Positions 6,617-14,549 of a stretch of 38,155 nt of DNA are shown here, piece after piece. Below the pieces are notes generated by a model. The model was not told where the DNA came from. It worked only from the letters and a program-made list of their open reading frames with translations, and did not search any database. The stretch lies in contig NYZZ01000041.1 in NCBI GenBank assembly GCA_002687355.1, forward strand, positions 1 through 38,155. The letters are read 5' to 3'. This DNA comes from Methanobacteriota archaeon (GTDB lineage Archaea; Thermoplasmatota; Poseidoniia; MGIII; CG-Epi1). Each line of letters starts with the position of its first letter. The first letter of the stretch is position 1. The position numbers and the translations under genes were made by a program.

Positions 6617-8737
6617 ATGGCTAAGGTAAGGACGTCTCCCTATCGCCAGCCGCCGACTCCCGAGGGGCTGCAAGCCATCGAGGAAGGGACACTGGAGTAC
6701 TTCGACCCAGAGATGTACTCCAACTTCAACACCGAAGTGCTAGAGGAATATCTCGAGGAAAAGACGCGGGCAGAGGGATTCGGTTCGACCACCTGGAAGT
6801 GGGACCAGATTATGCTAGGACTGGTCATCGGAATTCTCTTCGCGGTCATCAACCAATACGTTGGACTCAAGGTCGGAATGATTGTCTCTGGGTCCTGGTA
6901 CGTCGCCTACCTGGCTGCGATGGCACTGCGCTGGACGCCGGGTGAGGTGAACCTTTCTGCCTCCGCCTCGACGGGTGCTTCAATGGTCTGCACCGGCTTT
7001 GTCTTCACCTATCCTGCGATTTACCTGCTCGCCTACTCCTCAAAATATCGAAACCCCGATGGCTCGCACCTCGTTGATGCCTCATTGCTACTGCCTGATT
7101 CGTGGGTGCTAGCCGGTGTAGCGCTCGTAGCTTCAATCCTGGGAGGAATGCTGGGGGTGCTCTACTTCATCATCTTCCGACGGGTCTGGCTGGTTGAGGA
7201 TCCTCTACCACTGCCAGGTTTCGAGGCTAACGTTAAGCTCATGGACATCGCACGGGAGACCTCGACCGGTTCGGTCGAGAGTGCGCGGCACTCCATCTGG
7301 CTAGTTGGAATTTCTACACTTCTGGTAGGTATCTTCACCTTCCTGCGTGACTTCCCCGTTTTCAACACGGGGGGAGTCGACGCGGCAGGCGACCCGGTGC
7401 GCATCTCTGTCCTTGCCAAGGGAGCTCATGAACTGGGAATTGAGCACTATTATGAAGGAGGTTCGACCCTGATGGTGCCTTTTGACTCGGGGATTACAAA
7501 CTACACCTGGTTGGGCTTCGAGTTCACTCCGCTAATGGGAGCTATTGGCTGGTTCATGAAGTTCCGGGTCGCAATGCTGGTGAGCCTCGGGACGTTCTTC
7601 ACTTGGTTCGTCATCACACCGATGGCGTATGTGTTCGACTATCCCTTCTACTATCCAATCGACGGTCTTTACCACGCTGTATCTGCCTATCCTGCAGCAT
7701 CACTCAAATCCTATTCCTATGTCGCGCGCCCAATGGCGATTGGGGCCATTCTGGGTGGTGGTATTACTGCACTGTTGAAAATGGCACCAGTATTTCGAAC
7801 TACTGCGGCGGATGTTATCGCTATCTTTGGAGGTGGTGGCGATGATGTCGCACGGCGTGACTACGTCGATGGAGAGGGGTGGTACGAGTGGCCGGTGACG
7901 CATATCCCGGTCATGCTGCTAGTAACGCTTGTCGGTATCACACTAATCTTCGCGACGGAATTCGGCTTCATCCCCTCATTCATCTTTGCGCTGGTGCTCT
8001 GCCTGACCACTTTCGCGCTAGGCGCCATTGCGGTAAAGGTGATGGGAGAAACCAGTATCGAACCTGTGTCAGGAACCAGCTTCATCGTACTGCTGATGCT
8101 GGTACTGCTCTTCAAGAATCTGCTGGGACTGCCAGCGAGTGACGCTGCACTGCTCTCATTGGTCGGCACCACTGTATTCGGCGGTGCTATCTCAATGTCG
8201 GGAACTGTGATTGGTGACTACAAAGCTGCACTCTATGTCGGCAACCGTCCAATGCACATCATGAAGACCGAACTTGTCGGTATCATTCCTGGTACGATTG
8301 TATCGGCGCTTTTTGCCGGCATCCTGTCCTTGGCACTAGCACGAGGTGAATTGGTGCTCTATGCGCCTCAGGCTAACGCTTTCGCTGCCTTTGCGCAAAT
8401 TATGCTTGGTGGTGAAACTCCATGGCTGCTTCTGGCGCTTGGATTTGGAATTGGCATCTTCATGGAGCTGCTAACTGGGATGGGGACTGCCTTTGGCCTC
8501 GGGATGTATCTGCCAATGGTTGTGACGCTGCCAATGGTTGTTGGCGGGGCACTGCGCGACTTGTGGGAGATGAAAATTCTCGAGCCAGCTGTCGAGCGCG
8601 AAGGGCTTGGCGAGAAAGGACGCACGCTGAAACTGCTCAACACCTATATGATTGCGACCGGACTTATTGTAGGTGAGGCGCTGATGGGGACGGTGCTCGC
8701 TATCTACTACGTGCTGCCGCTGTTGGGCGGGGGCTAA
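6617..8737 (+). CDS. OPT family oligopeptide/metal-chelate transporter
   Basis: This 706-aa polytopic membrane protein matches the oligopeptide transporter (OPT, PF03169) superfamily. The first membrane segments carry the family-like stretch NQYVGLKVGMIVSGSW and the small-residue patch SASASTGASMVC. About 14-16 hydrophobic segments can be counted, with a further conserved-looking pattern FGGAISMSGTVIGDYKAAL in the second half, as in bacterial and archaeal OPTs. Such proteins import peptides, or iron-siderophore/nicotianamine complexes, using the proton gradient. The soluble N-terminal tail of about 55 residues is acidic. It appears to be a single-gene transcript between two TATA boxes. Peptide uptake would suit a heterotroph, but the substrate is not fixed by the sequence. 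Confidence 0.88.
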   Translation: MAKVRTSPYRQPPTPEGLQAIEEGTLEYFDPEMYSNFNTEVLEEYLEEKTRAEGFGSTTWKWDQIMLGLVIGILFAVINQYVGLKVGMIVSGSWYVAYLAAMALRWTPGEVNLSASASTGASMVCTGFVFTYPAIYLLAYSSKYRNPDGSHLVDASLLLPDSWVLAGVALVASILGGMLGVLYFIIFRRVWLVEDPLPLPGFEANVKLMDIARETSTGSVESARHSIWLVGISTLLVGIFTFLRDFPVFNTGGVDAAGDPVRISVLAKGAHELGIEHYYEGGSTLMVPFDSGITNYTWLGFEFTPLMGAIGWFMKFRVAMLVSLGTFFTWFVITPMAYVFDYPFYYPIDGLYHAVSAYPAASLKSYSYVARPMAIGAILGGGITALLKMAPVFRTTAADVIAIFGGGGDDVARRDYVDGEGWYEWPVTHIPVMLLVTLVGITLIFATEFGFIPSFIFALVLCLTTFALGAIAVKVMGETSIEPVSGTSFIVLLMLVLLFKNLLGLPASDAALLSLVGTTVFGGAISMSGTVIGDYKAALYVGNRPMHIMKTELVGIIPGTIVSALFAGILSLALARGELVLYAPQANAFAAFAQIMLGGETPWLLLALGFGIGIFMELLTGMGTAFGLGMYLPMVVTLPMVVGGALRDLWEMKILEPAVEREGLGEKGRTLKLLNTYMIATGLIVGEALMGTVLAIYYVLPLLGGG

Positions 8738-8738
8738 C

Positions 8739-8750
8739 CTCTTATAAGAG
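8739..8750. promoter_or_regulatory. Palindromic TATA box of the KaiC-like operon
   Basis: CTCTTATAAGAG is a perfect 12-bp palindrome containing TTATAA. It begins 2 bases after the OPT stop codon and is centred about 35 bases before the ATG at 8780, leaving a leader of roughly 8-10 bases. It may serve as box A and, by its symmetry, as an operator. Confidence 0.5.
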
Positions 8751-8779
8751 CCAGTCTTCGAGCCGCTCCGGGGCAGGAT

Positions 8780-9205
8780 ATGGCGAAGGAAGAATACGAG
8801 ACACCGCTTATTGACGCCTACAACCGCACCCACCTAGACGTGCTGCACGAAGACGGCACCTGGTACCATCGCTACCTGCCAGAAGGAGTGTTCTTGGAAG
8901 ATTTAGGACCTGTTGTTGAGGAAGAACTGATTCAAACCTATAACCAGTGTGAACAGGATGCGGAAACCCATTTCGAACAGAGTGTGCGCGAAAAGTTTGC
9001 CGATATCTTTGCCCGGGCCAATCCCATCGATCTGCGTGGCTTGCTGCCGAAAAAACCGCCAGTCGAGTGGGCTACCCTGCCGGTCGAGGCGCAGCGACAA
9101 CTGCAAGTCATCCATGACGAGGCGCATCAAGAAGGCATTACCGAGAGAACATTGAAAAAGCGTGTCCGCCAATACCTAGTCGACCAGTACCTGACAGAGG
9201 AGTGA
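8780..9205 (+). CDS. Conserved-looking hypothetical protein, first gene of the KaiC-like operon
   Basis: I do not recognise this 141-aa soluble protein. It is mostly helical in appearance and acidic in the first two thirds, with an aromatic-rich start (TWYHRYLPEGVF), a central acidic helix (VVEEELIQTYNQCEQDAETHFEQ) and a basic C-terminal helix (ERTLKKRVRQYLVDQYL). No membrane segment or metal motif is visible. It ends 4 bases before the first RecA/KaiC-like gene, so it is almost certainly co-transcribed and could be a partner or regulator of those ATPases. That link is inferred from position only. Codon use is like its neighbours. Confidence 0.75.
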   Translation: MAKEEYETPLIDAYNRTHLDVLHEDGTWYHRYLPEGVFLEDLGPVVEEELIQTYNQCEQDAETHFEQSVREKFADIFARANPIDLRGLLPKKPPVEWATLPVEAQRQLQVIHDEAHQEGITERTLKKRVRQYLVDQYLTEE

Positions 9206-9209
9206 AAAC

Positions 9210-10031
9210 ATGGCGCCCGCTACCGAATCCCTGAAACCGACAGCAGTCAAACTGGACCCCCGAGGCGGACGGCCACGAGAGAAGGCAAAAACCTACATTG
9301 AGGGGATGGACCGCATGCTTAACGGAGGTATTCCCATCGGCAACACCAGCCTGCTCGCTGGTACCGTCGGCTCGGGCAAGACTACACTGGCGATGGAATT
9401 CCTGATTAACGGTGCCAAGAATGGGGAAACTGCCTGCTATATTTCGGTCACCGAACCATCTTCTAAGATGTTGGAGAACCTGCGCACCTACGGCTTCTTT
9501 GACGACTCACTGGTTACCGAGGGCAAGCTGAACATCTTCGACCTAGGGATTATCAATGACCGATTGGGGGTAGAGCGATTGGATGGATCCTACTCTCCTA
9601 AAGACATGGAGGCCCTGTTAGGAGCGTTCGAGGATATCGTAGATGAACTGCAGGCAACGCGGTTAGTGATTGACTCCATCACGGCGGTATGCTACCAACT
9701 CCCTGACCGAGGCTCGATTCGCAACTTTATCTTCCGACTGGGTCAATTCCTGTCCACTTTCGGCTGCACCACACTACTCATCTCAGAGACCGTTGTCGAC
9801 GCGGCGACGCAAACCTACTCTATCTTCGGCGTTGAGGAGGCGGTTGCCGATGGAGTAATTTTGATGGGGAATGTCCAGCGTCAGGGAGACCTGCTGCGGA
9901 CGATGCAAATTGTCAAGATGCGCGGCGCCAAACATTCGCGAGCGCGCCACCTGGTCGAACTGACACCTATCGGACTGTCGGTGGTGCCACTGCTGAAGTG
10001 GGGTCAGGAAACCGGGGCGGTGTACTCTTGA
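9210..10031 (+). CDS. KaiC-like RecA-superfamily ATPase (intact P-loop)
   Basis: This single-domain KaiC/RadA-like ATPase (273 aa) has the family start G-M-D-R-M-L-N-G-G-I-P-I-G, then Walker A G-T-V-G-S-G-K-T-T (about residues 51-59), the expected glutamate after the second strand (YISVTEPSSKML) and a Walker B strand ATRLVIDSITA. It should bind and hydrolyse ATP, possibly as a hexamer. Archaeal single-domain KaiC homologues (FlaH, Rad55-like, circadian-type) are signalling or assembly ATPases; no archaellum gene is near. An SD-like GAGGAG lies about 8 bases before the ATG. It overlaps the next gene by 4 bases. Confidence 0.85.
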   Translation: MAPATESLKPTAVKLDPRGGRPREKAKTYIEGMDRMLNGGIPIGNTSLLAGTVGSGKTTLAMEFLINGAKNGETACYISVTEPSSKMLENLRTYGFFDDSLVTEGKLNIFDLGIINDRLGVERLDGSYSPKDMEALLGAFEDIVDELQATRLVIDSITAVCYQLPDRGSIRNFIFRLGQFLSTFGCTTLLISETVVDAATQTYSIFGVEEAVADGVILMGNVQRQGDLLRTMQIVKMRGAKHSRARHLVELTPIGLSVVPLLKWGQETGAVYS

Positions 10032-10591
10032 GTTATCAATCTGAGGTGCGTGATAGCATCAAAGCAGGCGACTCGCTCGCGACTGTGGTAGTACCGGCCA
10101 ACAACTACCGCGAACTCACACTCGACATTGTCGCCAAACTACTTGGTAGTAAACTAGGTGGCATCTATGTTACTACCTCTCGACCTTCCACGCACGTCGT
10201 AAAAGAGATGAAAGCGCGCAAGGCATCGCTAAACGACCTCTATTTTGTCGACATGATTTCACTGACGGTCGGCGGAGAGACAGGAGACCCACGCACCGTC
10301 TTCATAGACTCGCCCACCATGCTAGAGTCTGTGTTGCTAAACATTGGACTACTCGAGCGGCGAATAAAAGCGAAACGTCACTTCGTGATGTTCGACTCGG
10401 TTAATGGACTCAGTATCTACTCCGAGATGCGAGTGCTCAAAGAATTCATGAACGTATTGGCCAACACCATGCGACTGCGCCGGACCTACACCATGATGCT
10501 GACTGTGGATGAACAGACTCCTCCCGAGCTGGAAGCTGTGTTGGTAACACTCTCAGACTGTATGATTCGCGGAGGAACGGGCGATGGCTGA
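10028..10591 (+). CDS. Degenerate RecA/KaiC-like protein without a P-loop
   Basis: The protein (187 aa from the TTG at 10028) has the layout of a KaiC-like core but no Walker A: where the P-loop should be it reads V-V-V-P-A-N-N-Y-R-E-L. A Walker B-like strand HFVMFDSVNGLSIY is retained, and the following helices (LKEFMNVLANTMRLRRT) and strand (YTMMLTV) fit the RecA fold. It is therefore probably a pseudo-ATPase that assembles with its neighbours. The TTG start is chosen because TTGA overlaps the previous stop by 4 bases, a common archaeal coupling; the in-frame ATG at 9998 would need a 34-base overlap. It overlaps the next gene by 8 bases. Confidence 0.75.
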   Translation: MSYQSEVRDSIKAGDSLATVVVPANNYRELTLDIVAKLLGSKLGGIYVTTSRPSTHVVKEMKARKASLNDLYFVDMISLTVGGETGDPRTVFIDSPTMLESVLLNIGLLERRIKAKRHFVMFDSVNGLSIYSEMRVLKEFMNVLANTMRLRRTYTMMLTVDEQTPPELEAVLVTLSDCMIRGGTGDG

Positions 10592-11345
10592 GGTCATCCC
10601 CACTGGCATCCCACGCTTGGACGAGGCACTGATTGAGGGTAAGGGAGTCGTCCAAGGTAGTTCGATAGTCATCGAAGGGACCTCCGGTGCCGGCAAAGAG
10701 CTGCTCGCCAAACAATTCGCTGCCGCCGGTATCGGCACCGAGAATGTGGTCTACTTCTCGACGGACGAGACCTCAAGTGAACTAATCGATACATTCGAAC
10801 ACTACAACTGGCCTACCGACATGCGTATTGTCAATGTCGGCACCCAATACTTTGAAAAGGTTCTGGCACGCGAACTGCAAGCGTCCCGCTTCAAGCAAGA
10901 GGGGCTCTCGGTCAGTGAACTGCGCAATGTAGGTGCCTACGGCGCGACTCAGGATCAGATTAACTTCGTCTCCGACATGACATACGAAATTTCCAAGCTG
11001 CGCGCACCGTTCCGCGTTGTCATCGACTCACTCGATTTCTTCATGCAATACTATACGGTCGCTGAGGTGCTCTCAGCGATGCGCACAATCAAGGAATATG
11101 CGCAAGCTAACGGTGGCGTCATCCTCTACACCCTCTCTGAAGGCGCCCATGACGCGCGCGTACACAGCCAAATCAACGCTATCGCCGACGTCATCATCGA
11201 GCTCGAGGTTGGCCGCATGGCGGCTGAGTTCGAGAACCGTATGATTATCAAGAAGATTCGAAATCACCCGGAGAAAGCGGCGGTACTCATCTACGCCGTC
11301 ACTGAGCACGGTATAACTCCAGAGATGATTACCCGCGTTGCCTGA
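10584..11345 (+). CDS. KaiC-like ATPase with altered Walker A
   Basis: This 253-aa KaiC-like protein starts TGIPRLDEALIEG and has a P-loop G-T-S-G-A-G-K-E in which the Ser/Thr that coordinates Mg2+ is replaced by Glu. The glutamate after strand 2 (VVYFSTDETSSEL) and the Walker B strand FRVVIDSLDFF are present. It may bind nucleotide but hydrolyse it poorly; that is an inference from the lost Mg ligand. The C-terminal half has the usual strand-helix pattern with NGGVILYTLSEG and ENRMIIKKIR. It is the last gene of the operon starting at 8780 and overlaps the preceding gene by 8 bases. Its role with the other two is unknown. Confidence 0.82.
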   Translation: MAEVIPTGIPRLDEALIEGKGVVQGSSIVIEGTSGAGKELLAKQFAAAGIGTENVVYFSTDETSSELIDTFEHYNWPTDMRIVNVGTQYFEKVLARELQASRFKQEGLSVSELRNVGAYGATQDQINFVSDMTYEISKLRAPFRVVIDSLDFFMQYYTVAEVLSAMRTIKEYAQANGGVILYTLSEGAHDARVHSQINAIADVIIELEVGRMAAEFENRMIIKKIRNHPEKAAVLIYAVTEHGITPEMITRVA

Positions 11346-11416
11346 GGTATAGGCGGCACCTGATTCCATAGGATATTGAAGCTCTATCCGAGCGATTTGG
11401 TTAGCCACCCGGTCGC

Positions 11417-12286
11417 TTATGGTAGCTGTTCACCGCTGGACTTCGCGTCAGGCGCGCTGCTAACAAGCAGCGCACCGCTACCAACAATTAGCGCCGCGCC
11501 CAGAGCATCGCTCCAGACAAGCGTTTGATGGAATAGTAACCAGCCATAAATCCCTCCCACTAACACCGTCGCGTAGGAGAAAGCACCGATATAGGCGGCG
11601 CGCGCCGCCTGATAAGCGCGCGTCATCCCGGTCTGTCCCACAGCAGCACAGATGCCAACGCCGATAATTGCGAGCGATTCTAGCAACGCAAGCCGCGGCA
11701 GCTCGCTCGCCGCCAGCGGCAAGGTCGCCAGCGTGCAGAATAGCGCGAACCAGAAAACGACTCCATCTGGCGACGCGCTGGTGCGCAGTCCGCGCACCGC
11801 CAAGTAGGCGAAGGCCGAGAGCACGCCCGAAATGAGCGCGATCAACGCGTCGATGTCGACTGAGCGCAGCGACGGCGAGACTATCAACACGGTACCAACA
11901 AGGGAGAGCGTAATGCAGCCGTAGACTAGCGGCGAAACGCGCTCGCGCAGCATCGCCCCAGAGAAGAGTGCAACGAAGAGTGGAGCGGTGTACTGTAGTG
12001 TCACTGCATTCGAGAGTGGAATCTGCTGCACCGCGTAGAAGTAACATGCCATCGCCGAGAGTCCGACTGTACTGCGCCAGAGCATACGACGACGGTTGCC
12101 CACGTACAGCGACGCGCCGCGCAGTTGTGACCACGTCAACAATATCAGTGTAATTACCAAGCTGCGGCCGAAAATTACCGTCGCAATTCCTGCCTGACCA
12201 GCAGTCCACTTGATCAGTGCGCTGCCTGATCCAAACGCGACACTGGCGAGCAGCATCCAGGCGACTGCGCGGTGGGCCGCGTCCAT
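11417..12286 (-). CDS. EamA/DMT-superfamily transporter
   Basis: The protein (289 aa) has ten hydrophobic segments in two five-helix halves, the layout of the drug/metabolite transporter superfamily (EamA, PF00892). Typical stretches are VIFGRSLVITLILL and the end of the first repeat, NAVTLQYTAPLFVALFSGAMLRERV, which is the most diagnostic part. Such carriers export amino acids, nucleobases or other small metabolites across the cytoplasmic membrane; the substrate is unknown. Its ATG directly follows the RidA stop codon with no gap, so the two are co-transcribed. A RidA neighbour may point to amino-acid or imine metabolism, which would suit an amino-acid exporter, as inference only. About 70 bases of noncoding sequence separate its stop from that of the convergent KaiC-like gene. 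Confidence 0.87.
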   Translation of the reverse strand: MDAAHRAVAWMLLASVAFGSGSALIKWTAGQAGIATVIFGRSLVITLILLTWSQLRGASLYVGNRRRMLWRSTVGLSAMACYFYAVQQIPLSNAVTLQYTAPLFVALFSGAMLRERVSPLVYGCITLSLVGTVLIVSPSLRSVDIDALIALISGVLSAFAYLAVRGLRTSASPDGVVFWFALFCTLATLPLAASELPRLALLESLAIIGVGICAAVGQTGMTRAYQAARAAYIGAFSYATVLVGGIYGWLLFHQTLVWSDALGAALIVGSGALLVSSAPDAKSSGEQLP

Positions 12287-12670
12287 TTACTGACGCAGTA
12301 CCGCGATAGCGTCTATCTCCACCAGCGCATCCAACGGCAGCCGCGACACCTCGATTGTGGAACGTGCCGGTGCCGCATCTTCTCCGAACATCTCTATATA
12401 AACTGTATTCATCGCACTGAAGTCTTCCATGTCAACCAAGAAGACCGTGGTTTTGACTACAGCCGGCAGCGAAAGGGCGCGCTCTGCTAGTACAGCCTGG
12501 AGGTTGTGGATTGCCTGACGAGTCTGCTTGGCGACGCCGTCCTCGAGTGCAGTGACGTCGTGCTTTCGGCCAACCTGCCCGCTCATGAACAGAAGACCTG
12601 CGTCGGCAATAGCCTGTGAGTAAGGTCCAATAGGTGCTGGTGCCCGAGACGATTCAACTGTTTCCTTCAT
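12287..12670 (-). CDS. ridA: RidA family reactive imine/enamine deaminase
   Basis: This 127-aa protein is a YjgF/YER057c/UK114 (RidA) family member. The start APAPIGPYSQAI and the stretch LLFMSGQVG are family signatures. Near the C-terminus, ARSTIEVSRLPLDALVEIDAIAV contains the arginine and glutamate of the substrate pocket (RSTIEV, VEIDAIA). As a trimer it hydrolyses 2-aminoacrylate and other reactive imines formed by PLP enzymes, protecting them from damage. Length is normal for the family. The sequence GGGAGGT sits immediately before the ATG. The gene is followed without a gap by the EamA-type transporter. Confidence 0.93.
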   Translation of the reverse strand: MKETVESSRAPAPIGPYSQAIADAGLLFMSGQVGRKHDVTALEDGVAKQTRQAIHNLQAVLAERALSLPAVVKTTVFLVDMEDFSAMNTVYIEMFGEDAAPARSTIEVSRLPLDALVEIDAIAVLRQ

Positions 12671-12725
12671 ACCTCCCTATAGATGGCATAAAGAGCCTTT
12701 TTGCCCCGGTGGTATAGGGCTCTTA

Positions 12726-14549
12726 TTGTTCCCGTTCCCGGAGCTCCGCAAAGGACAAGATGCTATGCTCGACGACTGTCGTGCAGCGTTTACCGCCGGT
12801 AAGCACCTGCTGGCGCACGCCCCTACTGGGCTGGGCAAGACCGCCGCCGCACTGACCGCTGCGATTGAAGTCGCACGCGAGCAGGGATTGCTGGTAGTCG
12901 CGCTAACCTCACGGCAGACACAGCACGCTATCTTTGTCGAGACGCTCAAGCGTATTCATGCGCAACAACCGCTGAAAATCGTGGACGTGATTTCCAAGCA
13001 AGACATGTGTCCGCGCGAAGATCTAGACGAAAGTCGCTATGGAGTGTTCCAAGCGGTTTGTACCGCGCTGGTACGCAACGACGATTGTCGCTACCATAGC
13101 AGTTTCCATCCCGACTTTCTGCCGCAGGTCTTCGAGGAGCCACTGGCTGCTGCTGAGCTGAAGGTGTTGTGTCACGATGAGGTGCAATGCCCGCATCGCG
13201 TCGCGCTCGAGGCTGCTCAGGAATGCGACGTGCTGGTGTGCGACTACAACTATCTCTTCACGCCGTGGTCTGATGTAGTGTGGGAGCGCATCCAGCGACC
13301 GCTGGATGAGGTGCTGCTCATCGTCGACGAAGCACATAATCTCCCCGACCGCATCCGACTGGCGGCGTCACCAACACTCTCACTGCAACGTATTCACGAG
13401 GCACAGCGCGAGGCGGACCGTGCCCTACGAGCGCAGCTCTCAATCCTGGAACGACTTGTTGATAATCTGACTGGACACGAAGGTGAGAAAGAAATCGACG
13501 GTGGCAGCGTCAGCCGCATGCTCGACGCAGCGCTGAAGCAAAAACTAACCGACCTAGATGGCTTTCTACGCAAGCTTGAGCGGTCAGCGCAGCGGCGGCT
13601 GCAACGCGGAAAGCCGACCCGTATGGGTGATGTAGCGGAATTCTTGAATCACTGGCGCTTCCTGAAGGAAGGAGGTGACTTGCGGCTGGCGCATGGCGGT
13701 GACAAGCCGTGGCAGCGCAAACTTTCGCTGCGGCTGCTCGACCCGTCAGTAGTCTGCGCGCCTGTTTTCCACGCCGTACGAGCGTCGGTGCTGATGTCGG
13801 GGACGCTGCGACCACGCAGCTTCTACCGCGACCTGCTCGGGCTCGAGGCCGAAAAGTCCCGCAAGACGACTTACAGTTCACCCTTCCCACCCGAAAACCG
13901 ACTGTTGCTCTGCGTCGACGATGTCTCAACGCTCTATCGCAACCGCGGTGACCACCTTTACCACAAACTAGCGGCATCGTTGACCGCTGTAGCGCAGGCG
14001 ACAACAGGCAATGTTGCGGTATTCTTCCCTAGCTACGCGTTACGTGACGACGTTGCCAGTCGGCTCGGCGATCATGGTAAGATATTGCTGCTTGAGGAGC
14101 GGGGTGCAACCCCAGCGAAGCGAACGGCGCTGCTCGGCAAATTACAACAGCGTGACGCAATGCTGCTGGCAGTGATGGGAGGGATCTTTGGTGAGGGTGT
14201 TGACTATCCCGGGAACCTGCTCTCCACAGTAGCTGTAGTCGGAGTGCCAGTGCCGCCACCATCGCTAGAGCAGAAAAAGCTCGAAGAGTATTTCGAGCGA
14301 AAATTTGGTGACGGGAGGGGGCGCCGGTATGCGCTAACCTACCCGTCGGTCAACCGTGTACTACAGGCTGCGGGACGCTGCATCCGTAGTGAGACTGACC
14401 ACGGCGTAGTGCTACTCTACGACAACCGACTTGGTCATCGCCCTTACCGTCGCTTCCTGCCTAAGGAAATGCGGCACTGCACCAGCAGCGCAGTGCCGGC
14501 ACTAGTACGTGGCTTCAACGTCCCCAGAAAGGAGAATCTCCCTTCTTGA
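12726..14549 (+). CDS. xpd: XPD/Rad3-type superfamily 2 DNA helicase (iron-sulfur)
   Basis: The protein (607 aa, TTG start) has helicase motif I H-A-P-T-G-L-G-K-T, motif II D-E-A-H (LLIVDEAHNLPDR) and a late motif VI-like QAAGRCIRSETDHG. Between motifs I and II are four cysteines in the XPD pattern: DMCPRED, FQAVCTAL, NDDCRYH and EVQCPHRVAL, which would hold a 4Fe-4S cluster. XPD unwinds DNA 5' to 3' in repair. The TTG start is preferred because it keeps the front FPFPELRKGQDAM, the conserved Q-like element. The 3' end overlaps the convergent infB gene by 35 bases. A TATA candidate is weak (ATAAAG, 12688-12693). Confidence 0.88.
   Translation: MFPFPELRKGQDAMLDDCRAAFTAGKHLLAHAPTGLGKTAAALTAAIEVAREQGLLVVALTSRQTQHAIFVETLKRIHAQQPLKIVDVISKQDMCPREDLDESRYGVFQAVCTALVRNDDCRYHSSFHPDFLPQVFEEPLAAAELKVLCHDEVQCPHRVALEAAQECDVLVCDYNYLFTPWSDVVWERIQRPLDEVLLIVDEAHNLPDRIRLAASPTLSLQRIHEAQREADRALRAQLSILERLVDNLTGHEGEKEIDGGSVSRMLDAALKQKLTDLDGFLRKLERSAQRRLQRGKPTRMGDVAEFLNHWRFLKEGGDLRLAHGGDKPWQRKLSLRLLDPSVVCAPVFHAVRASVLMSGTLRPRSFYRDLLGLEAEKSRKTTYSSPFPPENRLLLCVDDVSTLYRNRGDHLYHKLAASLTAVAQATTGNVAVFFPSYALRDDVASRLGDHGKILLLEERGATPAKRTALLGKLQQRDAMLLAVMGGIFGEGVDYPGNLLSTVAVVGVPVPPPSLEQKKLEEYFERKFGDGRGRRYALTYPSVNRVLQAAGRCIRSETDHGVVLLYDNRLGHRPYRRFLPKEMRHCTSSAVPALVRGFNVPRKENLPS

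Noticed and set aside
9210-11345. KaiC-like trio as an archaellum FlaH or gas-vesicle GvpD locus
   Set aside because: No archaellin, FlaI/FlaJ or gas-vesicle structural gene is present in the window.
11478-12209. Second minus-strand frame (about 243 codons) inside the EamA gene
   Set aside because: It lies fully within a clear ten-helix transporter frame, is Arg/Ala/Cys-rich and matches nothing.
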